Origin: Stratiolaelaps scimitus
Taxonomy: Eukaryota; Arthropoda; Arachnida; Mesostigmata; Laelapidae
Direction of reading: 5' to 3'
Assembly: GCA_019614645.1 (NCBI GenBank)
Contig: JABWDB010000005.1
Coordinates: forward strand, 8,216,001-8,280,000
DNA length: 64,000 nt
The position numbers and the translations under genes were made by a program. Under the pieces are notes generated by a model, which was not told where the DNA came from, did not search any database, and saw only the letters and a list, made by a program, of their open reading frames with translations. How positions within the stretch are numbered: the first letter of the stretch is position 1; each line of letters opens with the position of its first letter. Shown here one piece after another: positions 11,671 to 25,200 of this stretch.

Positions 11671-12541
11671 GATGTAGTAGATATTGCAAAGGTTACCTCC
11701 GTTGATGCTACCAGATTATGCGGTTGGGCGCTTGTGAAGACAATTTTTTACATAATTCAAAATTTAAACCAAAATGGTGCTTGTACGATTTCGTGCCTGT
11801 CCAAGTTAAAGGAGATAGAGGTGACGTCGAACGACTTACACGGGCATTCAACCAACCGCCCTTCGGTGATCGGTTGAATGCCGCTTATGTGCCGTTGAAA
11901 CAGTACGCCTTCACGGGACAAAGCAGTCATTAATTCATATTCACTTCGTACGTACGCCAAAACAGAGTAACCCGTGTTCGCCGGCTTGAATTTTGATAGC
12001 TTTTCTCGGCTTAGTTTATGGTGATTAAGGAAATTCGCATGCTTCGTAAAGGACGAATATGATTCATTGCTTGTTTATCCCACTGACGATGAATTCGTTC
12101 CACAGTTCAATTGACAAATCGAAGCTAAATTAAAAAACAAAGCTCGCTAAGGAATCGAGGACGAGAGAGCAACCCTTAGTCTGAGTCCCTCGTTGTATGA
12201 CGCTCGAAGAGCTAACAGCTATGCATCGAGACGTTTCAACATATTGCTGCTCAGGACAGGCTTGGGCCCCAGTTGCAAACGAAATCCTAAAATGTTAGTA
12301 GACGCCGGCTTCCTTTTCAATGCGCTGCTGCTATGCCGTTCAGAAAAATCATCGACAAATGCCTATTCGCGTTCAGTTGGGGAACGCCTATGCATGTTTG
12401 GTGCGGGAGGAGACACGTAGGTGTACGGGTTCAATTCGCACCGTTGCAGATCTACATTGAAACAAGGGGCCCCTCCCATGAAGCAATGCTAGAAGCTGTT
12501 GCACCGTGGGCGTTAGATGTTGGCTGTGAGTCAGCCTGGAA

Positions 12542-12582
12542 AACTTACCAGGCGTAAGTTACCAGGCGTAACTTGCCAGGCG
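12542..12582. repeat. 14-bp tandem repeat, three copies
   Basis: The unit AACTTACCAGGCGT (12542-12555) repeats at 12556-12569 and 12570-12582. There is one change per later copy, and the last copy is one base short. There is no coding context. Confidence 0.9.
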
Positions 12583-15500
12583 CCCCTTTGCAAAAACTCC
12601 GTATCCGAGCAGCTAATCGACTTCTCTCCCTCCCTCTCACAAAGTCTCGTTAACGACTGGTGGTCAACGCTCTGTATAAGATACATGCTCAATGGCTATT
12701 TAACTTTGTCGAGGACTATTATTATTACTACCACCATCACGGCGCTATCATCACTCGTTCACGTTTCTAATTTCCGGCAGTTTCGAGATTGATTTACGCG
12801 TTTGTGAGGTACGTCCACCATCTCATGTGTCACGTATGCCTTGTATTTCGTATGATTGGGTGCAGTGTTTTTCAGGGTACGTCATCAAGGAGGCGCCCTT
12901 GCACCGTGAACGAATCTGCAAAAGAATAGCTCATACCTCGTTCGTGTCGAAAGGTCACCATGACGGGTGTCACGCTTTACATTACGATATCAATTAGATA
13001 AGTGTACGTGCGTGAATAACACAGAAATGATAGTGCAAAAAAAGAAATCAAGAAACACCAAGTAGCTAATGAGAATGTCTCGTCCACGCGTTCAACTGTG
13101 TCGCTGTGTTTTCGTCAATCGTGCCTCGCGTCAACTGCGCGAACGCCTTCGAATCACTGTACAACGTGAGATTGTGTCCTTGAGAGTTGATACTCGCTTA
13201 GCACGTTGTTACTGTTCTCTGCCACTACCACACGTGCTGCAGTTTGTTATGGTTACGGTCGGCAGGAGCTGAAGCGGGATTATTTGTGCCGTGAGTTTCC
13301 CCTGGGCGAAGTCCCGTAACCCTCTCGACCGTTTATGACGATCAGGGGGACGGTCAGCTCAAGGGAGACGAGAGTGAGGGTCGGCCCTCGGGTTGAAAAG
13401 CAGTCCTTTCGCGAACGATTGAAATCAGTTTCTGTTAGCTCCTATTGGGCTAGTTAAGCTGGTAGGTAGCCGAGACCGTTTGTGCCTATTGCTATATTGG
13501 GTGCCGCTCTTCGCTACACTGACACACGTAGTCGTATCGTTTTGCCAGACATGGGAGTTTACTTTTATTGGAGTACTCGAATATCATTGGAATCGTATTA
13601 AGGGGGGGCGACCACCCCTGACCTTTTATTGGGATCTTCAACATGAAACAATATGCACCCGAAGGCAAAGTGACTGCAAAGATTCGCCTAACCCTTTACG
13701 CCAAATGCGTATAGCAGAGTATGACGCTGTCGAAATCTGCAATACAGAACTTCCCGTATAAGAGCTCCGCTGTCTACTCTCGTAGGTCAATTGAAAGCTA
13801 ACTAACTATGACTACGACTCACGGCTCTTCTGGGACCATTAGTCCTCTCATATGATTTGAGAAAAGTAGACAATTCATAGTTTGTATTTTGCTTGCATCG
13901 TTTGCAACCGATAGCAGTTTCTTGCGATCATTTAGCTTAAACACGATCTCCAGTTGTGGATTACTATTATTATTATCATCATCAGATATGGCTTGTATTT
14001 ATTATATCAATGTGCAACCGTTCATTATGAACTATTTGGCAGAAACGTGTGAACTGTTATCGCAAGTGATGGTAACCGAGGAGGTTGCTTGGGCAGCTGT
14101 CTGCTAATATCGGAGCGGCACTTTTAGCGAGTCTACTAGGCTATTTTACTAACCTGTACGGTGACCATCTCAGTGCGTCTCTTGCGCGACCCAAAATGTA
14201 GGGACGTTGTTAGTGCAGCTGTCCATTGCAGCGGCAAAGCTTCATTATTTGAGCGAATAATTAGTACAATCGCCAAAAGCACGAATACATATAAGTTGCC
14301 AAGCTATCGCTGGCCAGCACATAAAAGCTTCACCTGTTGAGCTTTGGCTAATGAGTTTTGCCACCTCTTCCTTTGTCGCTATTTGGCTGCTTGCTCGCTG
14401 AACTCGGGACTCGGGCCCGTTCATCGTATAAAGGTCACTCAGGTTTCTCTACATGAAGATTTTCACAAAATCGTAATGAAGAGAAAGCTGTAGACAGATG
14501 TGTCCTTAATAAAAAAAAAAAGAAATATATGATTTTTGTTGAGCCCGCTGCAAAGGAAATCCCCATGTCGCAAATGACGTCTTATCTGAGAATATCCATC
14601 GATGACACATTCAGTTTTTTCTGCACGTCTCACACGAAGTAATGAGTTCGCGCTTGTACAATACGCGCAAATTGGAAGCGCGCGGTAGCTAGTTCGCGTG
14701 GGTCTGAGGCCATGTTTGGCAAAATATGGAATGATTCAGTAAATGATATGGTCATTCCTAATAACTCATAAAACTATCTCATACAATGGCAGCAAGCAAA
14801 TACAATACTATTATAGATACAATGTTTTCTCATGTAGTATGTTTTCCCTGTTATTCATAGCCCGGGGCGGTAAGTGCGTCTATGCTTGCATTTCTCTGTA
14901 TGGCGGTGTATATGTTCGTCCTGTAGCTCTAAGGTTGTAGTGCAATCGTGTCAATGTTGATTTCTCCTGTTGACAATGCTGTTGAACGACGCTTGATATC
15001 GGTCTCGTCATCAAAGTTCACCCGTAGAACTGTCCGTTTACAAGATTCATAAGATTTCACCTGTAGCAAGCCTGCATATAGATGCTGTACTACACACACC
15101 GACGAATACCTCAGCGGTCAGCACGATTTGTTTCACATATCACACACAGCGTCTGTTTGTGTGTGACCTCGCTCAAATACGGGGCGGCCGTGTTTTTTTT
15201 GTGTTTTTAACACACGATGGTGTGTCCAATAAGCAAGAATACTCGAAATAGCAACCAAGAAGTCATGATCAAATGGAATCGAGTCGATCACTTTCTCGCG
15301 AGCAATGATTGAACGCTCAACGCGGGAGGAGATCCTGCGTTTCGTTTGTGCTAGCACAGCCAATCATTCGCATGCAACCGCGGACAACCGGGGGTCATCA
15401 ACAACAGTGTTATGAAGTGCAAGTCGTTCTTCAATTTTTTTTTTGTGTATAGTTTTACCACGAAGTGCTTTTCAGTTGCCCTCATTTGATCAGGGAGGGA

Positions 15501-16682
15501 ACGGATCATTTCGTGTTGTTGTTATTGTTATAAGCGTCGATCGATACAAATATTACGGACGTGCAGCGAAACTCAGCTACCTGCCGAGAGTCTGGACGAT
15601 TGGTTCGCTATGAATTATTCTTGGTCTCAAACGGAGTTATCATCACTAGCTGGATGAGGTATACCCCTTGCGTGCTCAAATGCTAATTGATATGATTATC
15701 ATTATATTTCATCGTGTTTCATACGTACGGTTCATGTGTGTTTGTACGTGTGGGTGATTGTTTGCGTGTTATTTTTTCAACACTATCTTCTTTCACAGAT
15801 GTCATACGTCTTGTTAGTTATACACACACACACACATTTGTCTATAGTGTCTTCGTGCAATAATCAGAGTCGAGGTTTATGGATCTAATCGCGAGCCGTG
15901 TCTGTTGTCAGCCGTTGTTTCAATAGGTTACTTATTCCTTATGATAATCACAATAGTAATTATACTAAGACTCTGGGCTGTGCTCGCCCCTACAGGCGTT
16001 AATTGCGGTGGAGCAATCTCTCAGGCGCTAATTGTTCTAAGCCCAATCGCGCAATCGCGTTGACGGTCACAACGAGCGTTGCCTCTTTTACATTTATCGT
16101 TCTTACACAATATTACTATCTAAGATGGTCTAAAATTGTCTCGGGCTGTTTGTAAAACAGATCAATGTCTTACACACACACACTCTAAATGACTTAAGGA
16201 AACTTGGCATTGCTATGGAAATCAGTCCTACCAATATAATAACAATCATCTCACTTACCCTAACCAGCGTCACTGCTAACTTCAAGTACCTGCTGGTATG
16301 TATGGATGGGTGCGATTGAATCAGTTCAGGAAAAAAAAGTCCACGTATCTATATATATATAGGTATGCCGTGCAATGCGTCAAACATGCCTAGGGTGAGA
16401 ATGAAAGAATCCTCATAGATGCAAACATATATACATATATATCATGTTATAATAGAATACATCTATACACCGCATCGATGTGTTGCATATCATAAAATGC
16501 AATGTTTGTGTTTGGAAAAATCATTATTCTTTTACGAAACTGAAAGTAATGGCTCGACTGAAACGCGACTCAAATGACTAGAGCAGACCCTAGAGCACAG
16601 CGGAGTTGGCCGCATTAATGGTGTCAAATAAAATCAAAGAGAAACAGAATAGCAAATATAGCAGTAACTGAACAGAAACATT

Positions 16683-16684
<2 letters not shown>

Positions 16685-16744
<60 letters not shown>
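16685..16744. repeat. (TA)n microsatellite with central phase switch
   Basis: About 60 bases of alternating TA are interrupted once in the middle by a TATTATAT step. A further (TA)n array lies nearby at 17032-17071. Confidence 0.95.
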
Positions 16745-16746
<2 letters not shown>

Positions 16747-17032
16747 ATATGTGTGAAATTAAGCCGATCTTTGTTTCGGGATTATTGACTTTATATGTGG
16801 ACTGTAACTTTACTTAAGCATTTCTTATTCCGGCGGTGTAATGAGATACGATTAGATGGAAAGATTTTTACAAATAAATTTGTAGATTAATTTTGAGTTT
16901 TTAGTTTCGTTGAGCCACAACTTCAGTTCTTGTGCCAACGCTATATGATGAGCATCGTTCATGCTATTTTCAATAATCATCTCACTTTGTCGGATTATTA
17001 TTACTATTATTATATTAATTATCGTTATTCGA

Positions 17033-17071
<39 letters not shown>

Positions 17072-17866
17072 GTATACCTTATCTGTATTAGGATTATTAC
17101 GGGATATTATTACCATTGGGGTTACTGAAGACTTCATGATGATTAATTGGTATTTCCTCAGTACGATTATAATATATTCATTATGCTTATTATTCTTTCA
17201 GATTATTACTTTTAACATATTTATATGGAATTACACTATATCATATTTACACAGCATTTACACATTTATTTCAATATATATATATGTTGCTCCCTTATTG
17301 TCATCTTTCACCCCTTCGCTAAATGATTATTATTGTTACTTGCTTCGAAGAGAGCATCAGAATTTTCATATTGTAAATACGAAGGGAGTGAGAGATCTAT
17401 ATATATATATACATGCACATAAATATATAATATATTCCTAATATAAAAACAATACGGATATACAAATAAATAGATTATATATGCATACGTATTGGAACAA
17501 ACACATAAATACCAAGCAACAGCTGCAGTAGCTGCAACAAACAGGTGACGAAGATACACAAGAAACATTTATTAATATATTATATATATATACATATATA
17601 TATATAACGTAACTTGAGGGGTGAGTTGAGCCGCCAATCAGAGTAATGATAATGATTAATAATTAATGGTTCTACCCTTGTTGTTAAAGGCGGAGTTAAT
17701 GTGCGTGACCTGGAAATTATCACATGCACAAGCGTGTGCAGTTTGTAACAATAGTGATGATCACAATTGTATTATTATTATTAAGAACAATAATAATAAT
17801 ACCAACGAAAACAGAAGAAAGAAAATTGAATCAAGCCAGAACCGAACTGTCCGATATCTCAACAAA

Positions 17867-17868
<2 letters not shown>

Positions 17869-17904
<36 letters not shown>
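17869..17904. repeat. (TA)n microsatellite
   Basis: Eighteen or so TA units in AT-rich non-coding DNA. Similar arrays follow at 18488-18521 and 18987-19010. Confidence 0.95.
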
Positions 17905-17907
<3 letters not shown>

Positions 17908-18482
17908 ACAGTCAGCAGAATCATATTGCCAGCCCATGGAGTCGTGCCCACCAAGTGATGGGACAGGTCGTCCTGTTCACAATAGAGAAAGAAAGTATAA
18001 ATATAAAGGTGTATGTATGAGAGAGAAGTCTTCACATTATAAGGAAAGGTCGAGTCCACAAACACGTGCTAGTGTCCAATTGTGCAAAGTGAAATGAAAC
18101 GGTGTCCATGAAATCGTGTTAGTTCTCTACCTGGCGCTCTTGAAGCATGGTGAGTGCAAGAGTCAGTCGGGGGTAATGAGAGATTTGAAGAGCAGACGTG
18201 GGAGGCCGATCAGGTGCGCTGTCTGTAATAGACTTTTGTCGATAAATAAGTGAAATAGAATAATAAACATGATGATGATGATGGACATGACTATCGAGCC
18301 CTCGTCCAATTGTGGAATAGAAGATAAACGGCTTCAATTGATTACGAATGGAAATGATTACAAAATATGTTGAATGTACGCGTACATACGTGTCGATCTG
18401 GGTGGTGTTCCTCTTTGGCTAAACCTCAAAACAGTCTAATCCGGTTAATCAGATCCAATGAATGAGGTAATGATCATAAGGA

Positions 18483-18523
<41 letters not shown>

Positions 18524-19451
18524 TTGATCACCTGCTTTATTAACGTCTGGGTAAGTGGATTTGATTTCGAGAGAAGTAAGTTCATTTTATACTCCATTTC
18601 CATAATACATATTAGTTCTCTCTAGCGCCGAAAAACTACTATTATATCATAATGTCATCTTGATAGAAAATCAGTGCATAGTTATCTGCGGCAATACAAT
18701 CCAGACAACCCCTGTTGCCTCACTACTAAGCTCGATGAACTAAAAAAGCAGAGGATAGGATATGGATTGGTGCTAATTTTCTCATTGTTGATATGTGTCA
18801 ATCAAATATTGCTCCCACAGATACGCGACTCTGGACCGCGTTTGAGCCGCGAGAAGTGTCGCGTCGGTCACGATGTGAATATGGTGTGATCACGTAGAAA
18901 TGGGAGAGCGAGAGGAACAAACCCACAATTATGGACATGGGAACATTATTAATCTGTTAGAGAAATATGGCACTGCTTGAATACAGTATATATATATATA
19001 TATATATATAAGTGCTGATTATGGAACGGATAACCCTGACGAAGAGAGATATGATGGAACAGTGATAGATATAATTATTACTACCATTATGTGTGACCGC
19101 TGTTCAGATGGGACGTCACCAAGATCACTTCATCATGAACGATAAGAGATGAGAAAATAAGGGTGCTTGTTGTTGTGCGTTGATGAGAGTGCATAGTTTA
19201 TATATATATATATATGATATAATAAAAATGAGCGTCACTGGCCTATGGCCTATAAGTTTTCACTGTGGCATTGTTGATTTTTTGGTAGATAGTCAAGTGA
19301 GCAGGTGGGCAGAGCTGGCGCTCTGAACGGCCATCATCACGTAATCATCACGGCTAATCTCTCTTGTGGACTACTAATCCAGGGGAATTGAGAAATTGGC
19401 GAAGTAGAGACTTGAACTTCATTTGGATTCGACTAATTTTGTTCGCCTTAT

Positions 19452-19679
19452 CAATTTGGGTTTCGTAAAAGACGTTCGACCGAGCTGGCTTTAGCGCATC
19501 TATGGCAAGAAATCAATGATTCTATTAAACGGAACAATCTTTGCCTCGGTGTATTCTTTGATGTATCAGCCGCGTTCAATTGTCTCTCGCATACCCTCTT
19601 CCTTGAAGCCCTAGCCTGTGCTGGCTGGGGATTTACCTCGAGATTGACGCAATTGTTAATGATCTCCATTCAGCCCTAG
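19452..19679 (+). mobile_element. Non-LTR (LINE) retrotransposon reverse transcriptase fragment, decayed
   Basis: One open frame of 75 codons reads like the RT palm of a non-LTR element. It starts with the QFGFRKRRSTELAL block, which matches the conserved Q-x-GFR-x-STE-x-AL motif of Jockey-type and related LINEs. About 20 residues later comes GVFFDVSAAFNCLSH, the catalytic motif A region (F/L-D-x-S-x-AF-x-x-LSH). It is cut by TAG at 19677. A few dozen bases beyond, ENTDDTQ is a plausible remnant of the YADDTQ catalytic box, with the Tyr-Ala pair changed. Upstream the frame is closed a few codons before the match. No endonuclease, poly(A) tail or target-site duplication was found, so this is a dead, truncated copy. 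Confidence 0.8.
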
Positions 19680-20795
19680 TGTGTTGCGAGAATACTGATG
19701 ACACGCAGCAACGTACGGGGACATACTGTAGACGTAGTGATGTGGTTTGCGTTTAGACTACGTGGAGTAACAATCCGAGATCCTCCGGAGAGCTGACCGA
19801 TGGATCGCCTGATGTTGCGACTTAGTGTCGCAGATTTGTGCTCTATCTCATTAGCAACCCCGAGGACCAGAGACTGTAGACGAATTTTGTGATTTGATGA
19901 TTTTGTACCGTTTTTTCAGCGTAGCAGGCCCTCTAGAGGCATTTCGGCCACGTGAGTGGCGCGCATCCCGGACGTGGCCAATTATCCAATTTAGACAGCA
20001 GTCAGGTTCGTCACCGGGCGTAAAAGCCGAATAATCGTTGGTCGATATCGATTCGCATAGTTAAGATAGCAATTAGTGAGAGCTTGATATCGGTGTCGGA
20101 TTAATCATGCGAAATAAGCTAGTCATCAACGAAAGCGAAGCTGGCGTTCGTCGACAACGAACTTGATGAACTAATCTTGAATGGGCGGCCCCGTTCTGGA
20201 CCGCCGTGACCGATCCAGCCGGAATCAAAGTTTCCGCACGAGTTCCACTGTTTTGGTGTTCTGTTCCAGAGTCTCGAAACTTCGTATTGGATCGAGAGGT
20301 ACATCATGCGACTGCTCACTTTGCCGGCATTTTCGCCAACGTTGGATACGATGCCGCTTACTGGTATTGGGTGATGAAGGACTACTGCGAATAGATACCG
20401 TTTTTCGAAAGTAAGTATTCAAAGGTGTGGACATATACGGACAGCCTCAAGGTGTTGGTTTATCAGCAATTCCGGGCGAACCGAATCGAACCACCCCCTT
20501 GCCTACAGCCAGCGAGGAAAAACGCGCATACAACTTGTCGGGGAACGCGGGTGAGCTGCCTGATGAAGTCCGTTCATGTTAAATCTTTCCAGCTGGACTT
20601 ACGATGTTACTCGAAGGTGACAGCTACCCGTCAGAACAAATCGAAACCTGCGTACGCTGGACCACCCAAGGTCGTCTTAAGCCAGTCAGCTGACGAAGAT
20701 GATGTTCGACGCATCAACAGCAAGCAAGACCCACCCGGCTCTCTCCAATCTGCAGCTCTACGTCACCAAATATTATGAGTTCTTGGAGTAAATGG

Positions 20796-20838
20796 TAAAT
20801 GGTAAATCTTTATTGGTTTATTTAAGGAGCTGATGTCA
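20796..20838 (-). repeat. SINE tail fragment
   Basis: The plus-strand sequence TTTATTGGTTTATTTAAGGA is closely related to the tail of the SINE-like element at 4541-4600 (TTTATTGATTTATTTAAGGA). It is preceded by a repeated AAATGGT motif. The tRNA-related head is absent or unrecognisable. Confidence 0.55.
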
Positions 20839-22191
20839 CCACTGAGTCATTTTGATTTGTGGCTCAGTGGTGCACGCAATAGTGACGGGTCAATTTATTC
20901 GCCTACAGATATACTCGCCCTATATTTATTTAATTATTTAAAACTAATTACCAACGAAGAGTTAACTGTCGTGATTCTTCGCACGCTTGTACATATGCTA
21001 CTTATTATGACCAGCTGGTTGTATCGTCGATGCCCGTCGAGCAAGCAGGATTCAGTCCTCGAATCGTCATATAGCTCGTAGTGCTTCGAAGGTGTATCTG
21101 TAGTGTGGCAAAATGGAATTTATTTTTTCTCGCGTGACGAGATGAAGACGAAACTGCTCTTCATAAGCAATTCAACGAGGAGCTGCACAGTTCGAACCCC
21201 TCCTTTTCGATGGAGGCGGGGAGATCCGCTTGAAAAGCCTGTTTGTTCGGAGATGCGGTAAGTAATTTCTTCCTGTCTAACACAGATCCCATTATATTAA
21301 TATAGATGCAATGGGAAATGATTTACAAGAGAGTACTATGCGTGAAGGTTTGGTTTGTTGGTTCATTTGGTAGTTTGTTGATTTTTAATTTTTTTTTTAC
21401 TGATTTCCTTATATATTTATACCACATACTTGACTGGGGCCCTCGGTTGGAGTACACGCCTGCTAGCCTGGAGTAGCTGTAGGTGTTGCGTTATGAGTGG
21501 TAATAAAACGAGGTACATGTTCGGTAGTTAAGTTTACCATTCGTGCAGCAAGTTTACTGGAACTTAGGATAACCTAATTTTTATACGTACACCCATATGC
21601 AAAATTTAATTTATCGTGGATATTGTAATTGCATGCAATCGACGCTTCAACTCGTATCATCTAGCTCAATCGAACCAACGAGTGAACTCACGGGGACTTA
21701 CGAAGCTTATGCGTGAGCTCATCTCAGCAAACCGTCGCAATCATGACAGTGTCAAGTTGACGTCGGAGCCCGAGGCCTGCCTGCTTAGCACCTTAATTGT
21801 AGCTCGAGTTGTACGGTCATGATACCTATCAATTACATTCACTTCATGTTATCTACTTTATTCACGTACACACATGTCAAACCTACACAATCTAAAATCA
21901 GATATGACGTTATCCCAGTGGACATGTATAAAGTATCTTCTTCTGGACGATTCGTCGACGCATGCCTTCCTTTTCACGGCGATCGTTTTTATTATTACCT
22001 TACGTTGTTTAATGAATAAAACATAATAAAGGGAACGTTCGCTTTCATCTCGTGATGGTCCTCGTTGTAACAATTTATTTACAGTCTCTTGTATATACAC
22101 AGTACAACGCGATTGAATACAGCATTATTATTATTATCTTCACACTATTATCATTCTAACTATCATACTTCATCATTACAATCATTCTTCT

Positions 22192-22195
<4 letters not shown>

Positions 22196-22241
<46 letters not shown>
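22196..22241. repeat. (TA)n microsatellite
   Basis: About 23 TA units. Apparent ORFs across it on both strands are Ile-Tyr repeat artefacts. Confidence 0.95.
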
Positions 22242-22244
<3 letters not shown>

Positions 22245-25200
22245 AAAGTAATCCTATTTCCCCACATCGCTATTCTATCCCGCGAGCTCTTTTCTCTCAG
22301 TCTCACTGTCTCTTCCGTACGCCCGGTTGGCCTTGACTTACGGACATCGCAGGGCAGCCCATCGGGGGACAGGGTAGCGCTATCATTTTTGTTGCCTTCG
22401 TTTGCGCCGCAATCAATCCGCATGCACACATACACACACGCTCACACCCGTACAGATTCATACCTAAGACGGTCATACGCCCACAATTACGCGAGGTCCA
22501 TGTTCATCCGCCATGTAATCGCCGCTTGGGTGCAGATGCTGCTGCTGCTGCTACTCTGTGCTTTCAACAGTTCCTCTCGTAACTAGACATTGAAAGGTGG
22601 CTTCCAGAGAGATGACGCTCGTATTCAGGAGACTGTCGTTTCGACACTTTTTCGTTGTTACGTTTTTCCCTTTGCCCTTTTTAGGCAGATGCTGCACGAA
22701 CTTGAAACTGTGTTCACGAAACGAGGAACACCAAAACAAATATAGCGAATCTCATCGAGAAAATGGGGGCGTATTTCCTATGTTATTTTGTCAGTTATTG
22801 TTATAATTGCATTCGGCTTCGATCCACCTGCTGTTGGCCTTCAAGGTCGGAGATTCTGCCAAGTATTTTTGATACACGGCTCTGATGTCTGCCATATGAG
22901 GTTTTGTGTTTCACTCACGATCCGATCGATTTGCACAATTTGCATCTATCCGAGACTCCGAAGCACCGTATCGCAATCATCCAGGGCATCCAAATTTCCC
23001 TCGCTCTCTTGCATGCGGTCAATATTGTCAAGGCATTCTTGCTACCGAAAAGGCGTACATGTCGCTCTGTCGCCGACGGCGACTACAGCTGGTGGTCTAC
23101 CACGCGGGTCAGCATCTGCTACTCGTTTTAGTCGATGCATATATTCCGAATCATCAATGCGAATTTGATTCTTATCGTCTTCAACGCAACGCAAACTTTA
23201 ACGTCCACCATTGTCCCTGTGATATTGTGGATTTTGCCGATTTTTCCCACTCGTTTTGATCGCCTCTCCATCACTGGTCGTATCTGTTTAGTTAACCACT
23301 GAATAATGTAGTTCGTTGATCATAACATGACAGTGCTCTGTATTTGTTTGCGTTCAAATCGATTATTCACTGATATGAATCGTTCATCGTTTTGTCATAG
23401 CATCGTACCATGTTGTAACAATTTGACATTTTCTACACTATCGCATAAGGCTAACAGTTCCTGTGTCGATTACAATGTGACCGAATTCATTGGACAGTCG
23501 TCCATTTTAATTCTACACACGTTCTTTTACGATTATTCATGTCGACGACGTAGCCAACAGCAGCGCATCAGCACTAAATCGTGTTTCAGATGAGGCGACA
23601 AACAGGTCTGGCTATATTTATTTCCAAACATATATCGATCGTGATCGCGTACTTTTCTGTTCGGCGGTGGATAGTCATTGTTTTGCCATCAGTTGTCTAT
23701 GAACTCACATGAATCTTCAGCTGTTAAGCCATCCAGCCAGGTTGGTTATCATTTACGATTAAATATCAATCAAGTCGAGTTACATCAAATGCAATATGAG
23801 CCGTTTCTCCGTTCGTTGGTGCCGCAACACGTTTTTGCTGAATGGAGAAAATAAAGCGATCCTAAATTAATGGCTATTAATCTATTCGCAGTCCCATCCA
23901 ACATGGATCCTGTCCAAAGTAGAAATGAAGTGAGCGCCTTGCTAAGGTCGCCGTCGTGACCACAGCACACAGCGGCCACTTTTTCTCCTAATCTTCAACA
24001 CGGCCGCTATCCAACTCGCTAGTAGACGAATCGCTCAAACGAATCATAATCATTCACTCTGCCAATCCTCTGTTACGGCTCAATCACTCGAGCGCATTGG
24101 GCATAACACACACTGCAGCTCCGTTTACCTGCTGACGTGCATCCCACTCAAACACAATTAAGCGAGAAATGGAAATAGCGCTTCGGGATTTTCTTGCTGT
24201 TCCGTGTACATGTCTAAACGCAAGCTCATGGCCGCCGAGCTTCTTTTGTCTGTGGGCACTGTCGCAATTTGCAAACGAACTAAGTAGACGACAAAAGCAT
24301 ACATTTATGAATGTCGGGGGAAAACCAATTCATTGGGCTTGTAAACGATTATTGGTGTTGTTGCTGTTGTTGATAAAGGGTTGAGATAGGTTATTAGATC
24401 GGAAGATCTCAATGCGGGTGTAATGGAATAGACAGGTCGATATCCAGAAAGCAAAACGTGTTGACAGGAGAAGCGCACATCGAACATAGGAACCATGAAT
24501 AGACAGCTCGAATCCCTTCACATAGCCGAAGACCGAGCAGAGGACATCTACTGAAGGCGGAGATACTCACCGGAACTTCAGAGAATTAATGGAAACAATG
24601 ACTCTCATGCATTATATCCGCGAGTCAATGAGCACAGAAGGGTAGAGATACCGATTTTCACAAGCGGCAATTCTCCGACACATACCACATTTTCGCGCGG
24701 AGGCAAATTGCAACTGGAGGGTCCACGCAGCTAAGAGGTGACAATTTTGTCTGCCCGCTTAATTCAATAGTACACAAGCTGTATTTTATGGCGGTGATCG
24801 ATGATTCGTTTGGTTTGAATCGATTCGTGGACAAGATTTGAATTAGTGAACCCTTGTCCAATCCATGAGACAAAATCCTCTCCATGACTAATCAGATTGC
24901 TAACGATTTTCCTACGTGGAAATTTCATTTTTTATCTAGATCGCTTTACGTTTAGTGGCCGTTACACAGTAGTAGCGCAATCCGTGCAGCGACGTCTGCA
25001 ACACGCTCAAGCTGTCCAAAAAAATAATAAAAAATCAATGAATTTCGGTTAAAGCTGCCACCATTTCGGTAAACACGCACGTTTCTAGGGCAGACTGAAC
25101 AAATTCGATGTTTACGCAAATTCTCTGCAGAGTTTTCTACGAGTTATCTGCTGTCTCGTTTGAAAGCCGAACCGTGCGGTTCGCGCGTCCGCCTCTATCT

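Larger units (their letters stand above)
9731..19451. other. Long non-coding stretch, no gene seen
   Basis: After the stop at 9730 there is probably 3' UTR for some hundred bases; ATTAAA at about 10434 is a possible but weak poly(A) signal. Beyond that are only short ORFs without domains, several microsatellites, a perfect 17-bp hairpin (11178-11222) and a 14-bp tandem repeat (12542-12582). The DNA from about 14000 onward is AT-rich and dominated by (TA)n arrays. The 93-codon ORF at 13480-13761 and the 72-codon ORF at 13889-14107 have no features I can recognise. Confidence 0.5.

Noticed and set aside
12340..12445. Possible plus-strand tRNA (GTTC-loop-GAAC D-arm-like hairpin and GGGTTCAATTC)
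   Set aside because: The T stem and acceptor stem do not pair and the spacing is poor; at best a very old tRNA-derived fragment.
20119..20778. Cluster of ORFs on both strands just right of the LINE fragment
   Set aside because: Several start at GTG rather than ATG, none shows RT, endonuclease or gag-like motifs, and they cannot be joined into one frame with the RT relic.
22089..22586. 165-codon plus-strand ORF
   Set aside because: It is kept open by a (TA)n array translated as Ile-Tyr repeats and has no recognisable domain.
22904..23259. Overlapping 75- and 117-codon plus-strand ORFs
   Set aside because: They look moderately protein-like, but two frames are equally open, no motif is recognised, and no splice-linked neighbours were found.
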